From Anaeramoeba flamelloides (taxonomy: Eukaryota; Metamonada; Anaeramoebidae), in the NCBI GenBank assembly GCA_027625915.1, contig JANTQA010000047.1, forward strand, positions 9,238,001-9,302,000: a stretch of DNA of 64,000 nucleotides. Direction: 5' to 3'. Below the pieces are notes generated by a model. The model was not told where the DNA came from and searched no databases. It saw only the letters and a list, made by a program, of their open reading frames with translations. Numbering within the stretch: position 1 is the stretch's first letter; every line of letters begins with the position of its first letter. The position numbers and the translations under genes are program-made. Positions 35,191-46,680 of the stretch are shown one piece after another.

Positions 35191-38100
35191 TTAATTTTGG
35201 ATTTTAATATTTTTAGTGATGTTTTGATTCTTTTTTTGTTTCTGATTTTTCTGATTTTGAATAATCTTATTCGAATGTATGGAATTTAAAAATATTTTTA
35301 AAAAATATTGGATAATTTTAATAATTAATTCTCTTTCTTGGTGAGAATTGGCGATTAGAATTAAACTCTTTTTTTGGATGGACTGTCCTCGATAAATTGT
35401 TGAGAATTGTTGGCTATAAAGTAGTTTTTTTTCAGTAATTTGGAACATTTTGTGATCAAACTTATTTTTGATAATTGTAAAATTTTTATTAAAGCGTAGG
35501 AAATTATCAGAATTGTTTTTTTTTTTTAATTTGGAAACGTATATCCCATTTCTATTTAATTTTAAAAATTTGCATTTCAAGGGGAAATTTTTCAATTGTA
35601 GAATGTTAATGAAGAAGTTAACGTGGCCTTGTTCATAAAACATTTTTAGGATTTCCATGCCATTAATTGAAAATATGTTTTTCAATTGATAAAATATTTT
35701 AAATGTACACAAATATTTTCGAATTTTATTATTTGCCTTTTCCATTGGAGGGGTAATTGACGTTCTCACTGTTTTGGGGTTTATTGTATTTATATCGAAG
35801 ATTTTGCCGATTAAGGGGTTTTTGCCATTGGACAATGAATATAATAAATAAATAAGGATTAATGTTCTTTTCAAATGTACTGTAAGGCATTTAATTATGA
35901 TGAATTTTTTGTGCAGGCTGTCTCTATTGTTTCCGCTGCCCCCTCCGCCGCCACTGTTTTTGCCACCGTTGTTATTATTCCTCTTATTTTTAGATTTTGC
36001 AATAGCAAACATTTCTAAATTTTCTGAATGCACAGCTATTGATAACTGATTTTTCCATTGTTGCTGAAACACAATATTTTTATTTTCATTATCGATTATG
36101 ATAAATCTATTTTTCCCAAATTCAATTCTTCCCTTGGTGAACTTATATTGCTCGTTATTACAAATCTGGACATTTAAAGAAAATGTTCCAATCTGTAAAC
36201 ATGATTTTGCATCGAATAATGCATTATAAAATTCCAATTTTAAAGGCTTGATTAAATTTTGATCTTGTAAACATAAATTTTGTAATTTCACGGTTTTCCA
36301 CTCGTCATACGTATTTACTAAAAATAATGATTGCAAGATTTTTGGATCTTTATTGTGATATTTATATTGCTTTAATGAGAGGTTCACTACGTTCATCAAA
36401 TAATAATTGGAATTATTGTTGCAATCAAGCCATTCAAATTGTTGATCATTAATGAATGTAAAGGTGATTTTATTTTCAAGTTTGCGTAATGGAAGAATTG
36501 AGTTTTTTTTTAAATATTTGACTTTTTTTAATTTAAAGCAGTCCCTTTCTCTTTCATTTTCATTATACTTTATTTTATTATATACATTTTTTTTTATTTT
36601 TGGTGATAATTTCAAAAATTTTCCGATTTTGGCAATTGATAATTTTTGTTGAATCTTATTATTCTCATTTACTTTGTTTTTTTCTTTCTCTTTTTTCTTT
36701 AAAATGTCTTCATCATTACTACTACCACCTTTATCATCACTGTCATCTTCGCCGCCAGTATCATCGCCATTAATATTTAATCTATGCTTTTTTTTTTCAT
36801 TATAAAAAAAATTATTTTCTCCATTATCAAATAAATCCATTTTGAATGTATCTGTTTTCATGTCTTTATTAAATTTCCAAGTATTAGACTTATCTAAAGA
36901 ATTTGATCGATAGATATCAAACCAATTTTTTTGTGTTTGGCTAATATTTGTTTGCGAATTTGAATTAAGATTTGTTTGTGAATTTGAATTAAGGTTTGTT
37001 TGTGAATTAGAATTTAAATTTAGATAAGAATTAGAATTTAAATTTAAATAAGAATTAGAATTTAAATTCAAATTAGAATTAGAATTAGAATTTAAATATA
37101 AGTTGCTATTTGTTTGAGAATTTGAATTCGAATTTGAATTTGAATCTGAATCTGAATCTGAATCTGAATCTGAATCTGAATCTTGAAAATCTGAATTTGA
37201 TTTTGATTTTGATTTTAATTTTGGGTCAGAATCTGTTGATGGTTTTGAATTGGAAAAATCTTCATTATTAGCATCGTAAATATTTTGGTTCTTTTCCAAA
37301 TTTCTGAATAAATTTAAATTATTCTTCATTAATTCTGGGTTTTGAATAATAAATTCACCAGAGCTTGGTGAAAATTCGTTATCAGAATTATTATCATCAT
37401 TGTCATTATTCTGAATTTCTGAAGAAGTGTCAAATCCAATTTCTGAAGAAAAATCCAAATCGTTTCCCGTTGTTTCGTTTAATGAATTAATGGAATGTTT
37501 TCGAGAAAATACGGATTTTTGAATATTTTTTCTTTTTAAACTTGGTGAATTATCACTACTGTAATTCTTGTTATCGAAAGATAAACTAATTTTTTCATCA
37601 TTTGAATGCAAATCGTCACTTGAAGTTGAAAAACTAATTACAGAAGATATATGTAGATCTGTTTTTTCTTGCATAGAACTGGTTAATGAGCCTATCCGCA
37701 GAGAATATTCTGTTGATAATCGTTTTTGTTTAAAAAGAATTTTTTTTTTTTTATTATGTTTATTATTATGTTTATTATTATTATGTTTATTATTATTCAT
37801 TTTTTTCGTTACTTTTGTTTTTCGTTTTTTTTTGGATTTTTGTGAATAATTATCAAAAGTTGTATCTGCTACAAATGAAATGTCATTTTCAAAATTGAAT
37901 TCCTTTTCCATATTTTCTAAATAATTATAATCCCAAACTTGTTTTGATAAAAGACTTGAAGATAAAGAATGTCTCGATCCTTTTTTGTTTAACAATGTAT
38001 AAGCTGAATAATTGGAATTAAATAATCTTTGTGATGCATTGATATAATTTGGGCGTGTTATCTTCATTAAAGAAAGGTGTTCCTCAAAGGAACTTGTATT

Positions 38101-41087
38101 TGACTTTGATCTTGATTTGTTTGTCATTTTACTAATAGTAACGTTGGGTTTTTTTTTTATAAAGTCTTTGGTTTTTATATCTGACTCCTTGTTTTTAAGA
38201 TTTGTTTTTGATTCGATATTATAAAGCTTTTTTTCATTATTAATTATTTGTTCGTCCAAATATCCATTATCATCAATGGTGTTACTGTAATTGTTATTGT
38301 TGTTATTATCATAATTGCTGGTGTTATTATTATTACTTTCATTATAGTCCTGGCTATCATTAGTTTCATTTTTACTATTATACAATTTTTTATTTTTAAA
38401 ATTGAGTTGTCCAAAATTTTTCCAATCAAGAGTACTTGCTAACTTTTGCCATGATTTCTTTCGTTTTTTTTTAGTAACCATTATTTTTGATTTTGATTTT
38501 TTTAAATATTTTTCGTCATGCAGATTTAATCCTAATGAAATGACATCCTCGGTACTTCTACTCATCGGGATTATATTTAATTTTGGATCTTTATTTTTCT
38601 TTGTCCATTTTTTAATTTTCAATATTATAGTGTTTCTTCGATTATTTGAATAGTTTTGATTTGTTGGGGTTATTTGATTATTTATTCGATCTTTGTTATT
38701 TTCTGTTTCTTTTTTTGTTTTGATTTTTATTTTATGTTTTGGTCTTGGCCTTGTTTTTGTTTCTTTTTTTTTCGTCTTTGTGTTTATTTTCATTTTTCTC
38801 TTTTCTTTCTCCTTTTTTTTTTCTTTTTCTTTTCCTCTTCCTTTTCCTTTTCCTTTTTCTTTTTCTTTTTCTTTTCCTTTTTCTTTTTCTTTTTCTTTAT
38901 CTTTATCTTTTACTTTATCTTTTACCTTTTCTTTTTCTTTATCTTTTCCTTTTTCTTTTTCTTTTTCTTTTTCTTTTTCTTTTTCTTTTTCTTTTTCTTT
39001 TCCTTTTCCTTTTCCTTTTTCTTTTTCTTTTTCTTTTTCTTTTTCTTTTTCTTTTTCTTTTTCTTTTTCTTTTTCTTTTCCTTTTCCTTTTTCTTTTCCT
39101 TTTTCTTTTCCTTTTTCTTTATCTTTATCTTTTTCTTTTTCTTTTTCTTTTTCTTTTTCTTTTTCTTTTTCTTTTTCTTTTTCTTTTTCTTTTTCTTTTT
39201 CTTTTCCTTTTCCTTCACCTTTTCTTTCACCTTTTCTTTTTCCTTTTCCTTTTTCTTTTCCTTTTTCTTTTCTTTTTTCCTTTTGTTTTTGTCGTTGTCT
39301 TTGTTTTTGTCGCTGTCTTTGTCTTTGTTTTTCAACTTTTCTGATTATATTATCGTCAATAGTAGAATTTTGTTGATTTAAAATAATTGCATCAGTAATA
39401 AATTTTGATTTTAAAATCAAAATATCATTATTTTTGTTATTTTGTTTCTCATTATTCTCGTTAGACTTTAGTCTTACTGTAGGAACTTCTATTGGTTTCT
39501 TATGAACCGAATTTTTTTTCCTTCTTTTTTTTTTCTTTATTGGATCTTTATCGATCTTCATTTTTTCTTTTATTACTATTCTTTTATTTTTTCGATCTGC
39601 TCCTTCCTTGGTTTTAGTATTGGACGAAATTGAATTTTTTTCTAATGTTGTTACATCGATTTTCTTTTGGCCTTTCTGTTTTGTTTTCAAATTTGTCTGT
39701 AAGGTGTTTAATTTCTTTTGTTTTTTTCGAACTTGTTTTTTCATTTTTTGGAATTCTTGTAATTTTTTATTTAATTCCTGTAATTTTTTGTTCTTCATTT
39801 CTTTTTGTTTCTTTAATTTCTTATCACTTCTTTCTTTTAATTTTGCTTTTCTTTTTTGAAGTTTTAAGCGTTTTTCTTGTATTAATTTGAGTCTCGTCAT
39901 CAAATCTTGTTGATGTTCCCCTTCAGGATCATGATTTTTCGTTTGAATGATCCCACTTTTTTTTAAAACATGATATTCCCTTAAAGCAAACTTTTCATTA
40001 TTTTTGAGAAGCGGGAGGCTCTTTAAATTGTAGAGTGCTTTGTTTTTGATGAGATGATGTATAACCTTTTCTAAACTAAGAATCACTTTTTTGTTTTGGT
40101 TGATCTTTTCAATTTCATGTTGCTTTAAAGACAAAATCTTTGATCCTAGCTCTTCCTTTGTGTAAACTTGAACCTTGGTGGTTGCGGAGTGTGGAATATA
40201 AACCCTTCGCTTTTCTTGATATTTTTTTGATAAATGTGGATTATACGTTGGACTTTGCCGAAGCGTTTGTAGACGGCACATCCTTAAAATGAAATTCTCT
40301 ATCGCTTGAGGCTCACCAATTAAAAAAGATCCGATCGAAATATTTGGTAATTTCATGCTATTTTTTTTGAAAACATTGTCAGTCAATTTTTGGAAATATT
40401 TGAAATTCGAAATTGCTCGTGAAATTGGTTCTTTTTTTGGAATAAGCTCTATTTCAAAAGACAAGGGTGGGAAAGCAATATTAATCAGATTTAATAAGGG
40501 CACAAAGCCATCGCTTACGAGATCTTGGTATTTTAGTGCTGGCTTTTGCAAGATTTCTCTTCCAAACATTAGCACCTGCAAGGCATTTAGTGTGTTGTTG
40601 CCATCGAAAATGTTTTTTGTTAAAATTGGCTCGGTTGATTTGCCAAGTGGTGAAAGGAATAAAGGGAAGGTTTTTCTTGTCTCTTCAATGTACAACCGTA
40701 AAGTTTCAATTGAAAGATAAACTAAAAAATACAATAACATTAAGTTTTGGGGATTAGTAATTCTTCAAAAAGAACATTTGAGAAAAAATAAAAAACAGTC
40801 ATACAACAATAACCCTTCCTTACTTTTTTTTTTTTTTTTTTTATTTTTTTTTTTTTGGAAAGGGATTCAAAAAGAATAAAAACTGAATTTATTTACCCTA
40901 AGGTTAGTGTAAAACTAAAACTTTTAATTGATCCAAAGCTAATTAAATTTGGTGAATATGAGAATTTGGATTGTTTTTTTTTCAAACTCTGAGCAAATGT
41001 TTTGAATTTTTGTTTGTTCAATGTTCCATTTCTTTCTTTCAAAAATTTATCTATAAGTAAATTCTTTTTTCGATTTTTTTCCAAATT
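35191..41087 (-). CDS. Giant low-complexity protein with KE repeat and possible PH-like C-terminal folds
   Basis: Exons 41087-40897 and 40762-35191 (minus strand) join in phase across a 134-bp GT-AG intron and give about 1,920 aa. The first exon seems internal (it follows a TTTTTAG acceptor), so the true start lies further upstream and was not found. The ATG at 40740 also works as an alternative start. Numbering from that ATG: a folded N-terminus to about 170, including YQDLVSDGFVPLLNLINIAF and SIGSFLIGEPQAIENFILRM, faintly like a calponin-homology domain. Then a basic coiled coil (about 280-350), the KE repeat (about 483-640), an SD repeat (about 1183-1202), an NSNL repeat, and a C-terminal folded part (about 1400-1849) whose strand pattern and LILIANSHQERELIIKIIQY helix suggest one or two PH-like domains. 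A glycine run breaks it near 1590. Function unknown; a scaffold is possible. Confidence 0.75.
36946..37184 (-). repeat. Tandem hexamer repeats encoding SD and NS/NL runs
   Basis: 37140-37184 is a clean (GAATCT)n array on the plus strand, read as Ser-Asp on the coding strand. 36946-37139 is a looser array of GAATTAGAATTT and GAATTTGAATT words read as Asn-Ser and Asn-Leu. Both are in the coding frame of the giant protein. Confidence 0.85.
38811..39290 (-). repeat. (GAAAAA)n hexamer tract encoding poly-KE
   Basis: About 480 bp of TTTTTC/TTTTCC hexamers on the plus strand. On the minus strand they encode Lys-Glu with scattered Gly, Asp and Val. Because hexamers keep phase, several frames on both strands stay open throughout, producing long Phe/Leu/Ser shadow frames that are not genes. 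KE repeats form highly charged helices or disordered rods. Confidence 0.95.
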
Positions 41088-41569
41088 CTAAAAATAAAAA
41101 GTTTATTCTCTTAAGTTGGATCAAAAGAATATTTGAAATTTTTGCTTGATCAAAAAACATTGTTGTGTTTAAGTTAAAGTTTTATTTCAAATTAAAGTAA
41201 CAATTTTCAAACTATTAATTGTAAAATAAAAAGCTCAAAATTTTCATTCATCTTTCCAAAAAATCAACCTCTCTCGAATTAAATTAACAAATAATCAAAG
41301 TCCCCAATTTAAAATGGGAAATTCGTAATTTAAACCTGTTTAAAGAATTAAAAAATTGAAATTTTACTTTGATTTTTAAAAATCTTTTTTGAAAAAGAGA
41401 AAGTAAAGACTGTTCCAATTATTTGGAATAAATATTCTTGTTTTCAATTAAAAAAATGTAAAAAATTTTTGCTTTAAGGACGGAGGCACCAAAAGAATAT
41501 GACAAACACATTGTTAATTATGGACTTTCATTTTGATTAAGGTTCTTATATTCTTTTCTCCACATATTA
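41088..41569. other. Upstream region of the giant gene
   Basis: AT-rich. It should hold missing 5' exon(s) of the minus-strand gene or their introns. I could not assign any with confidence. Confidence 0.4.
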
Positions 41570-42043
41570 CAGTGGTGTAACTAACCCGTGTTTTTTATTT
41601 TAACCCATTACTAAAATTTAACTCATGCAAAAAATATTGGCGGACTCTAGAAATAAAAGAAACAAACCAATAGGATGGAAACAGTATATAAACAAGAAAT
41701 AGGGTTCTTTAAATAAATTTTAAAAAAGAATTATGAAGATACTGGAAGATTAAAATGTAATTTTTTGACAAAAAAATGAGCAAAATTTCATTTTTTGAAT
41801 TTTTTAAAAAAATCATTTAATCTCAGAAATTTTGTAAATATGATGAAATTTTTAAAACAAAAGCATTTAATATAATTGATCCATTTGGATTAATCAAAGA
41901 TCTAACCTCTAAAGTCAATTTGGATCTGAACCAAGAACCTATAAGTGATTTCTGGTCTACCAATACCCAAGTCTGAAAAAAAAACATGAGTTAAATTTTA
42001 GTTATGGGTTAAAGGTTGTCAACATGGGTTATTTACACCACTG
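41570..42043. mobile_element. MITE family C (Tc1/mariner-like ends)
   Basis: The left end, CAGTGGTGTAACTAACCCGT, begins at 41570. The right end is the inverted CAGTGGTGTAAATAACCCAT finishing at 42043. TA flanks both sides (41568-41569 and 42044-42045). The arms run ~60 bp and include AAAATTTAACTCATG on each side. Element 474 bp. A partial relative of its right arm is at about 49456-49525. Confidence 0.85.
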
Positions 42044-42378
42044 TATTAAAAAAATTTTTTCGATTCGATTTTTAGTTGTTGTAATCTTGTAAATACCCCA
42101 ATTTTATTATTCTCATTAAGAGTAGTACTGAATTATGAGGAAATTATGAAATTTAAATAAGTTATTAGTTGCAAAATATGAATAACTGAATTATTAAACA
42201 ACAATTGGATAAATATCCTTTTAAATAGATTTGTATTTGTTTGGGAGTGAGGTTTGAGAGAAGAACCAAAGAAAAAATACCTTTATATTTAAAAAATAAT
42301 TTAATTTAATTTTTGAATAAGAGACAATGGTAATCTTAATTAACAATGATATTTAATGTTCAGATTTAAAACTCTATT

Positions 42379-42772
42379 TCAAAAATTGTGGCAAACCTGA
42401 ATTCATAAATTAAAAAAAATAGATATCCTTTAGTATTCAAAAAAAAAATAATTCTTAAAATCTGATTAATAATTCACATTTAAAATATTTAAATATATAA
42501 AAACCTAATATTTTAAAAATTAATCAAATTAAATCCTAAAAATAATAAAAAGTTGGTCACAATTTTTGAAATGCGAATTACAGATTTTTTATTACTGGAC
42601 TATAACTGAAAAAAAGTTAACAATAAGATTTTTTGTTAATAATTAAATGAATTTCAAAGACATTACATAGTCTCTATTTTCTAAATGTTTATTTGTATTT
42701 TCGAAGATCTTTTTTTTTTTCCACAGGATCTTTTGCAAAAAAATAAGTAAAAAAAAAAGGAAAACCAGAAAG

Positions 42773-42812
<40 letters not shown>

Positions 42813-42948
42813 AAAGAAAAACAAAAATTTGAAAATTAGAAAAAATGATACTGAACAAAAAATTAAAACTTTTTTATTGATAAGAATATGGGACAAAACC
42901 ACTGCGCCGCTACTTCTATGAACATTATAAAGTGAGTCAACATTTTTG
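42379..42948 (+). mobile_element. MITE family J, copy 2
   Basis: Collinear with 32343-32906; it carries a poly-A tract of about 36 bases (42774-42810). The right end AAAGTGAGTCAACATTTTTG matches the J terminus. The minus-strand frame 42681-42902 lies wholly inside and is not a gene. Confidence 0.65.
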
Positions 42949-43774
42949 AAAAATAGATAAATACCAATTCATTTTGAGCCATAAACCTCAATTCCAGAAA
43001 TCAAATTTATTGTATTTTATACCTTTAATAAATCCCCCTTATTTGAAATAATTATAAAGTAGAGTGTTTTGAATTTAAAAATTGTACAATAAGTATTCTA
43101 ATATTTTTCAAAAGTGAATAAAATGCTAATGTTATTAATTCTAATTTATATCCCTTTTCTTCGATTGATCAATTTTTATTTTATCTCTTTGATAAAATAA
43201 TAATGTGCTTTCTAATTGAATCATGAGTATACCTAACAGATGTTATATTTTTATCCTGGTTGTTACACTAACAATCTAGTAACCAAAGATTATTATAACT
43301 TATTTTTTCAAAAAGGTTTTTTTTTTTTCGCGTTTTTAAGACTTTATTCAGAATAACTCACTTTCTGCACCCCTTAGAAATACAATTAAGAGTATGTTTA
43401 TAAAATCAGTTTATAAGTTAAGTTTTTTCATTCGACAGACCTGTTAGTAACTGGGTAATGGTCTATATATTCCCCAAAATCAGTGCAACACTTCACTTCA
43501 GAGATATTATTTGGTAAGTGGGTATTTATAATAGAACAAAAAAAAAAAAAAGGGAATGATAATTTTCATTTTCACCTAGATTGACTCAAGAAAAAAATAT
43601 AAACAGTGCTTGGAGAGAAAAAAAAAATTTCAAAAATTCTTTTCACCAAGAATTATCAAATTAGGATGGATTCCAAATTCACAACATCATAATTTTTTTT
43701 TGTAAAAATAAATTATTTAATCTTGGAGAACAAAACAACCAACATAAAAATAAATCAGATATCAATTGTTAATA
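42949..43774. other. Gene-free spacer
   Basis: AT-rich; nothing recognised. Confidence 0.4.
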
Positions 43775-43980
43775 CAGTCAGTTCTACTTTTAAGGTACAA
43801 ACTTTCAACGAAATTTAAGGCACAAAAAAATCTCAAATTAAGTGACATCTTTTTCTTGGATTTTGAAATTTTTTTTTCACGATTTATTTGGTTGAATTCG
43901 GATTTTGTGCCTTGATTTATAATTTTTTTTTGTGCCTTAAATTCTGTTGAAAGTTTGTGCCTTAAAAGTAGAACTGACTG
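43775..43980. mobile_element. MITE family B, copy 3 (best preserved)
   Basis: 206-bp near-perfect palindrome flanked by TA (43773-43774 and 43981-43982). The left arm begins CAGTCAGTTCTACTTTTAAG and continues GGTACAAACTTTCAACGAAA; the right arm is its complement. The word AAGGCACAAA or its complement occurs several times. Four copies of the family lie in this window. Confidence 0.85.
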
Positions 43981-44034
43981 TATTAATATAAATTAAAATC
44001 AAATCCTTTTTAATTATCGACCAAGTTTTTTCTG

Positions 44035-44380
44035 AACGTAGTAATAACCCGACGTAAAGTTTCTTAAGTGGGTGCGTCTATGGAATACTCCTTTAATTGT
44101 TTGATAACATAGGGATATCTACTCGTTTTTTTAAAAAAACAGATAGATTTTTTAGGAATTGTATCTGGGATTTAGTAAATAATAATGTTTATTCTTGGTT
44201 TTTGATTGTTTGGATAGTTTTTTGGCAAGTTTACTTTCATAATCATCATTTTAGCATATGATGGATTATTATTTTCAAAATATGATTCTTAAAAAAAGGT
44301 TTTCTCAGAAAAATTAAAAAACAATTTTCACGAAATGAAAAAATTAAAAATCGTCTCCGGAATTATGTTCTTAACATGCA
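44035..44380 (+). repeat. Repeat family M, copy 2 (diverged)
   Basis: It shares GGAATACTC..TAATTGTTTGATA, a CATATG/CATAGGGATAT position and the TTCATAATCATCATT-like block with 24770-25000, in the same order. The CCGG-containing end is barely kept (TCTCCGGAATTATG at about 44354). Confidence 0.45.
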
Positions 44381-44804
44381 TTTTGTTCAATTCGATAATT
44401 TTTGGATAAAATAACTTTGTCAAGTTTATCAAGTTGTATGAAAATATTAGATGTATATTTGAAATATTCATTAGGAAATACCACTTTATAAGCCGAAATG
44501 AAAGGAATATTTTGAATTTAAAAAAAAAAAAAATAGAACCCCCCCCCCATTTAAGAAATCATTGTATTGTAGTAGTAGTAAAGTATTTAATGATCAACTA
44601 AACATTTATAAACTTAAAAGAACGTTAAGAGAAAAGATCATTTTAGAATATAAGATTTTGGTTCCTTTTAAAATTCAAAATATGTCACAATTGCAAGACA
44701 AATTTTCACCCTAAACGTCTTAAAATTAAAAAACTTCTGAGTTAGTGGAATTTCCTATTAAATTCTAAAGTGTTTTATAGTTTATTATAGTGGTGGAAAT
44801 ATAC

Positions 44805-46105
44805 TTGAAAATAAATACAGAAGTTTTTGAAGCAAGTATTAAAAAAAAATGTGGTTAAAATCTACCTTATTTTCTTGGGCAATTTCGATAGGTTTTGATC
44901 AATAAATGTTTTTTTTTTTCAAGCCTAATCTTGAAACAAACAAAATATTAAATTTTTTACCTTTTTTTCAAAATAGAACCTTTAAAGGTATTTTTTCTAT
45001 TAATTATAATGATTTAAATTTGCAAATAAAACGAAAATTAAGATATTACTTAAATTATGAATATTTGTGATTGGTTAAAATTATTTGAATGGTTTAAATA
45101 ACAGGTTATACATCTTATATCTCAATATAAAAGGGGGCAGGGTATCATCTGTATAAAATGTGATACTTTTCTTTCAAGTGTAATTTGTATAAGAAGGTTG
45201 ATAATAGATTACATTATCCTAACTGATAAGAGAACTAAAAAAATAAATAAAAAACATTTGGGGAGTAGGGGGATTTTTATGTTAAATAAAGAGGATTATT
45301 CATATTTTTTCATTTATCATTAATAAAATTAAACTTAGTTATTTTTTTCTGAACACAAGTGTAAATAAGGAATGTTGTCAAAAATAGAGTTTTTTCAATT
45401 TTAGAGATAAATAAAGAGTTCCATGTATTTATCCAAATTTTGGTAATAGTTAACAAAATACCCGTTTTGATTTTTCATCTTAAAGGTGTTTTCAATATAA
45501 AATCGTTTGGCAAATACAAATACTTTGTTTGAAAAATGAATTTTTTTTTAAAATTAAAAGATTGTTGTTTGCCAAACGATTTTTTGATTAAAAGTGTTCT
45601 TAGTCTATTAAGATGATCGATATTATATTTAATTTTCCCAAAATTTGGATAAATACATTGAACTCTTTATTTATCTCTAAAATTGAAAAAACTCTATTTT
45701 TTACAACATTCATATTTACTCTTGTGAACATTTGAAAAAAAAAAAAAAATCAAAAGATAAAAAATTGTTATGTGTTAACAAAATTTTTTTGTGGTCTATT
45801 ATATTCGAATTAATAATTAAAGAGATATGTTAGATAATAATATGTGTATATTTAAATCTCGTATGTCTTTCTTCGATTTTTATGTGGGGATTAAAATCAC
45901 CTATAATTAATAGAAAAATTAATTTGAGAGGTTCTATTTTTAAAAAGAGGTAAAAAATTTAATATTTAGTTTGTTTCAAGATTATGTTTGAAAAAAAAAT
46001 ATTTATTGATTAAAAACATATCGAAATTCTCAAAGAAAAAAAGGTATATTTCAACCCCCTTTTGTTATTATTTCTTGCCTCAAAAACTTCTATCTTTATT
46101 TTAAA
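44805..46105. mobile_element. Fold-back element K with a second palindrome nested inside
   Basis: The left arm (about 44805-45011) and right arm (about 45901-46105) are imperfect inverted copies. Matching landmarks are AGAAGTTTTTGA, AATTTCGATA.GTTTT, CAATAAATG/CAATAAATA, AATCTTGAAACAAAC and TATTAAATTTTTTACCT. The spacer carries the separate fold-back at 45351-45729. The right arm abuts family J copy 3. Confidence 0.7.
45351..45729. mobile_element. Fold-back element nested in K
   Basis: GAACACAAGTGTAAATAAGG at 45351 is inverted at about 45710-45729. The arms continue for ~110 bp (AGAGTTTTTTCAATTTTAGA and GATAAATAAAGAGTT with their complements at about 45660-45700). A second pair, AATCGTTTGGCAAA (45503-45516) and TTTGCCAAACGATT (45568-45581), forms the inner stem. 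Confidence 0.75.
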
Positions 46106-46118
46106 ATTAACTATTTTT

Positions 46119-46680
46119 AGAAAAAATTGACTCACTTTATAATGTTTATGGAAGTTGTTTGGGGGGGTTTATTCCTGTATTCTTAACAAAAAATATTTTC
46201 AAATTTTTGGATCAGAATCATTTTTTCTAATTTTGCAAATTTTAGTTTTGCTTTTTCAAATTTTTGTTTTTTATTTTGAAAAATTTTTCTTTTTCTTTTT
46301 TTTTGATTTTTTTATTTTTTTAAAAAAGATCATGTTGAAAAAAAAAGATCTTCTAAAAGATTAATAATCACTATGAAAATTTTGACTATGTAATGTCTGT
46401 GAAAATGAATTTAATTATTCATAAAAAATCTTGTTGTTCAACTTTTTTTCAGTGAGAGTTCAGTAATAAAACATCCGTAGTGCTTCTTTACAAAATTGTT
46501 ACTCGATTTTTTCAAGTTTTTGGTTTTTTTTTTTTTTGAATTTTTAATATATCAGGTTTATATATATATAATGACTTAAAAGTGAATTATTAATCATATT
46601 TAGTTATTAATTGTTCTTGATTACTAAAGGGTGATTTTTTTTTTTAATTTATTATTTCAGGTGAGTCACATTATTTGAAA
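46119..46680 (-). mobile_element. MITE family J, copy 3 (reverse orientation)
   Basis: The reverse complement of this stretch matches 42379-42948 and 32343-32906. The ends are AAAAAATTGACTCACTTTAT at 46119 and CAGGTGAGTCACATTATTTG at about 46659-46678. The plus-strand frame 46155-46364 lies inside and is not a gene. Confidence 0.65.

Noticed and set aside
38656-39381. Long Phe/Leu-rich plus-strand frames of 200-241 aa and a K-rich minus-strand frame of 137 aa
   Set aside because: They are shadow frames of the (GAAAAA)n tract encoding KE in the giant minus-strand gene.
46155-46364. 69-aa plus-strand frame
   Set aside because: Lies wholly inside MITE J copy 3 and is not kept in the other J copies.
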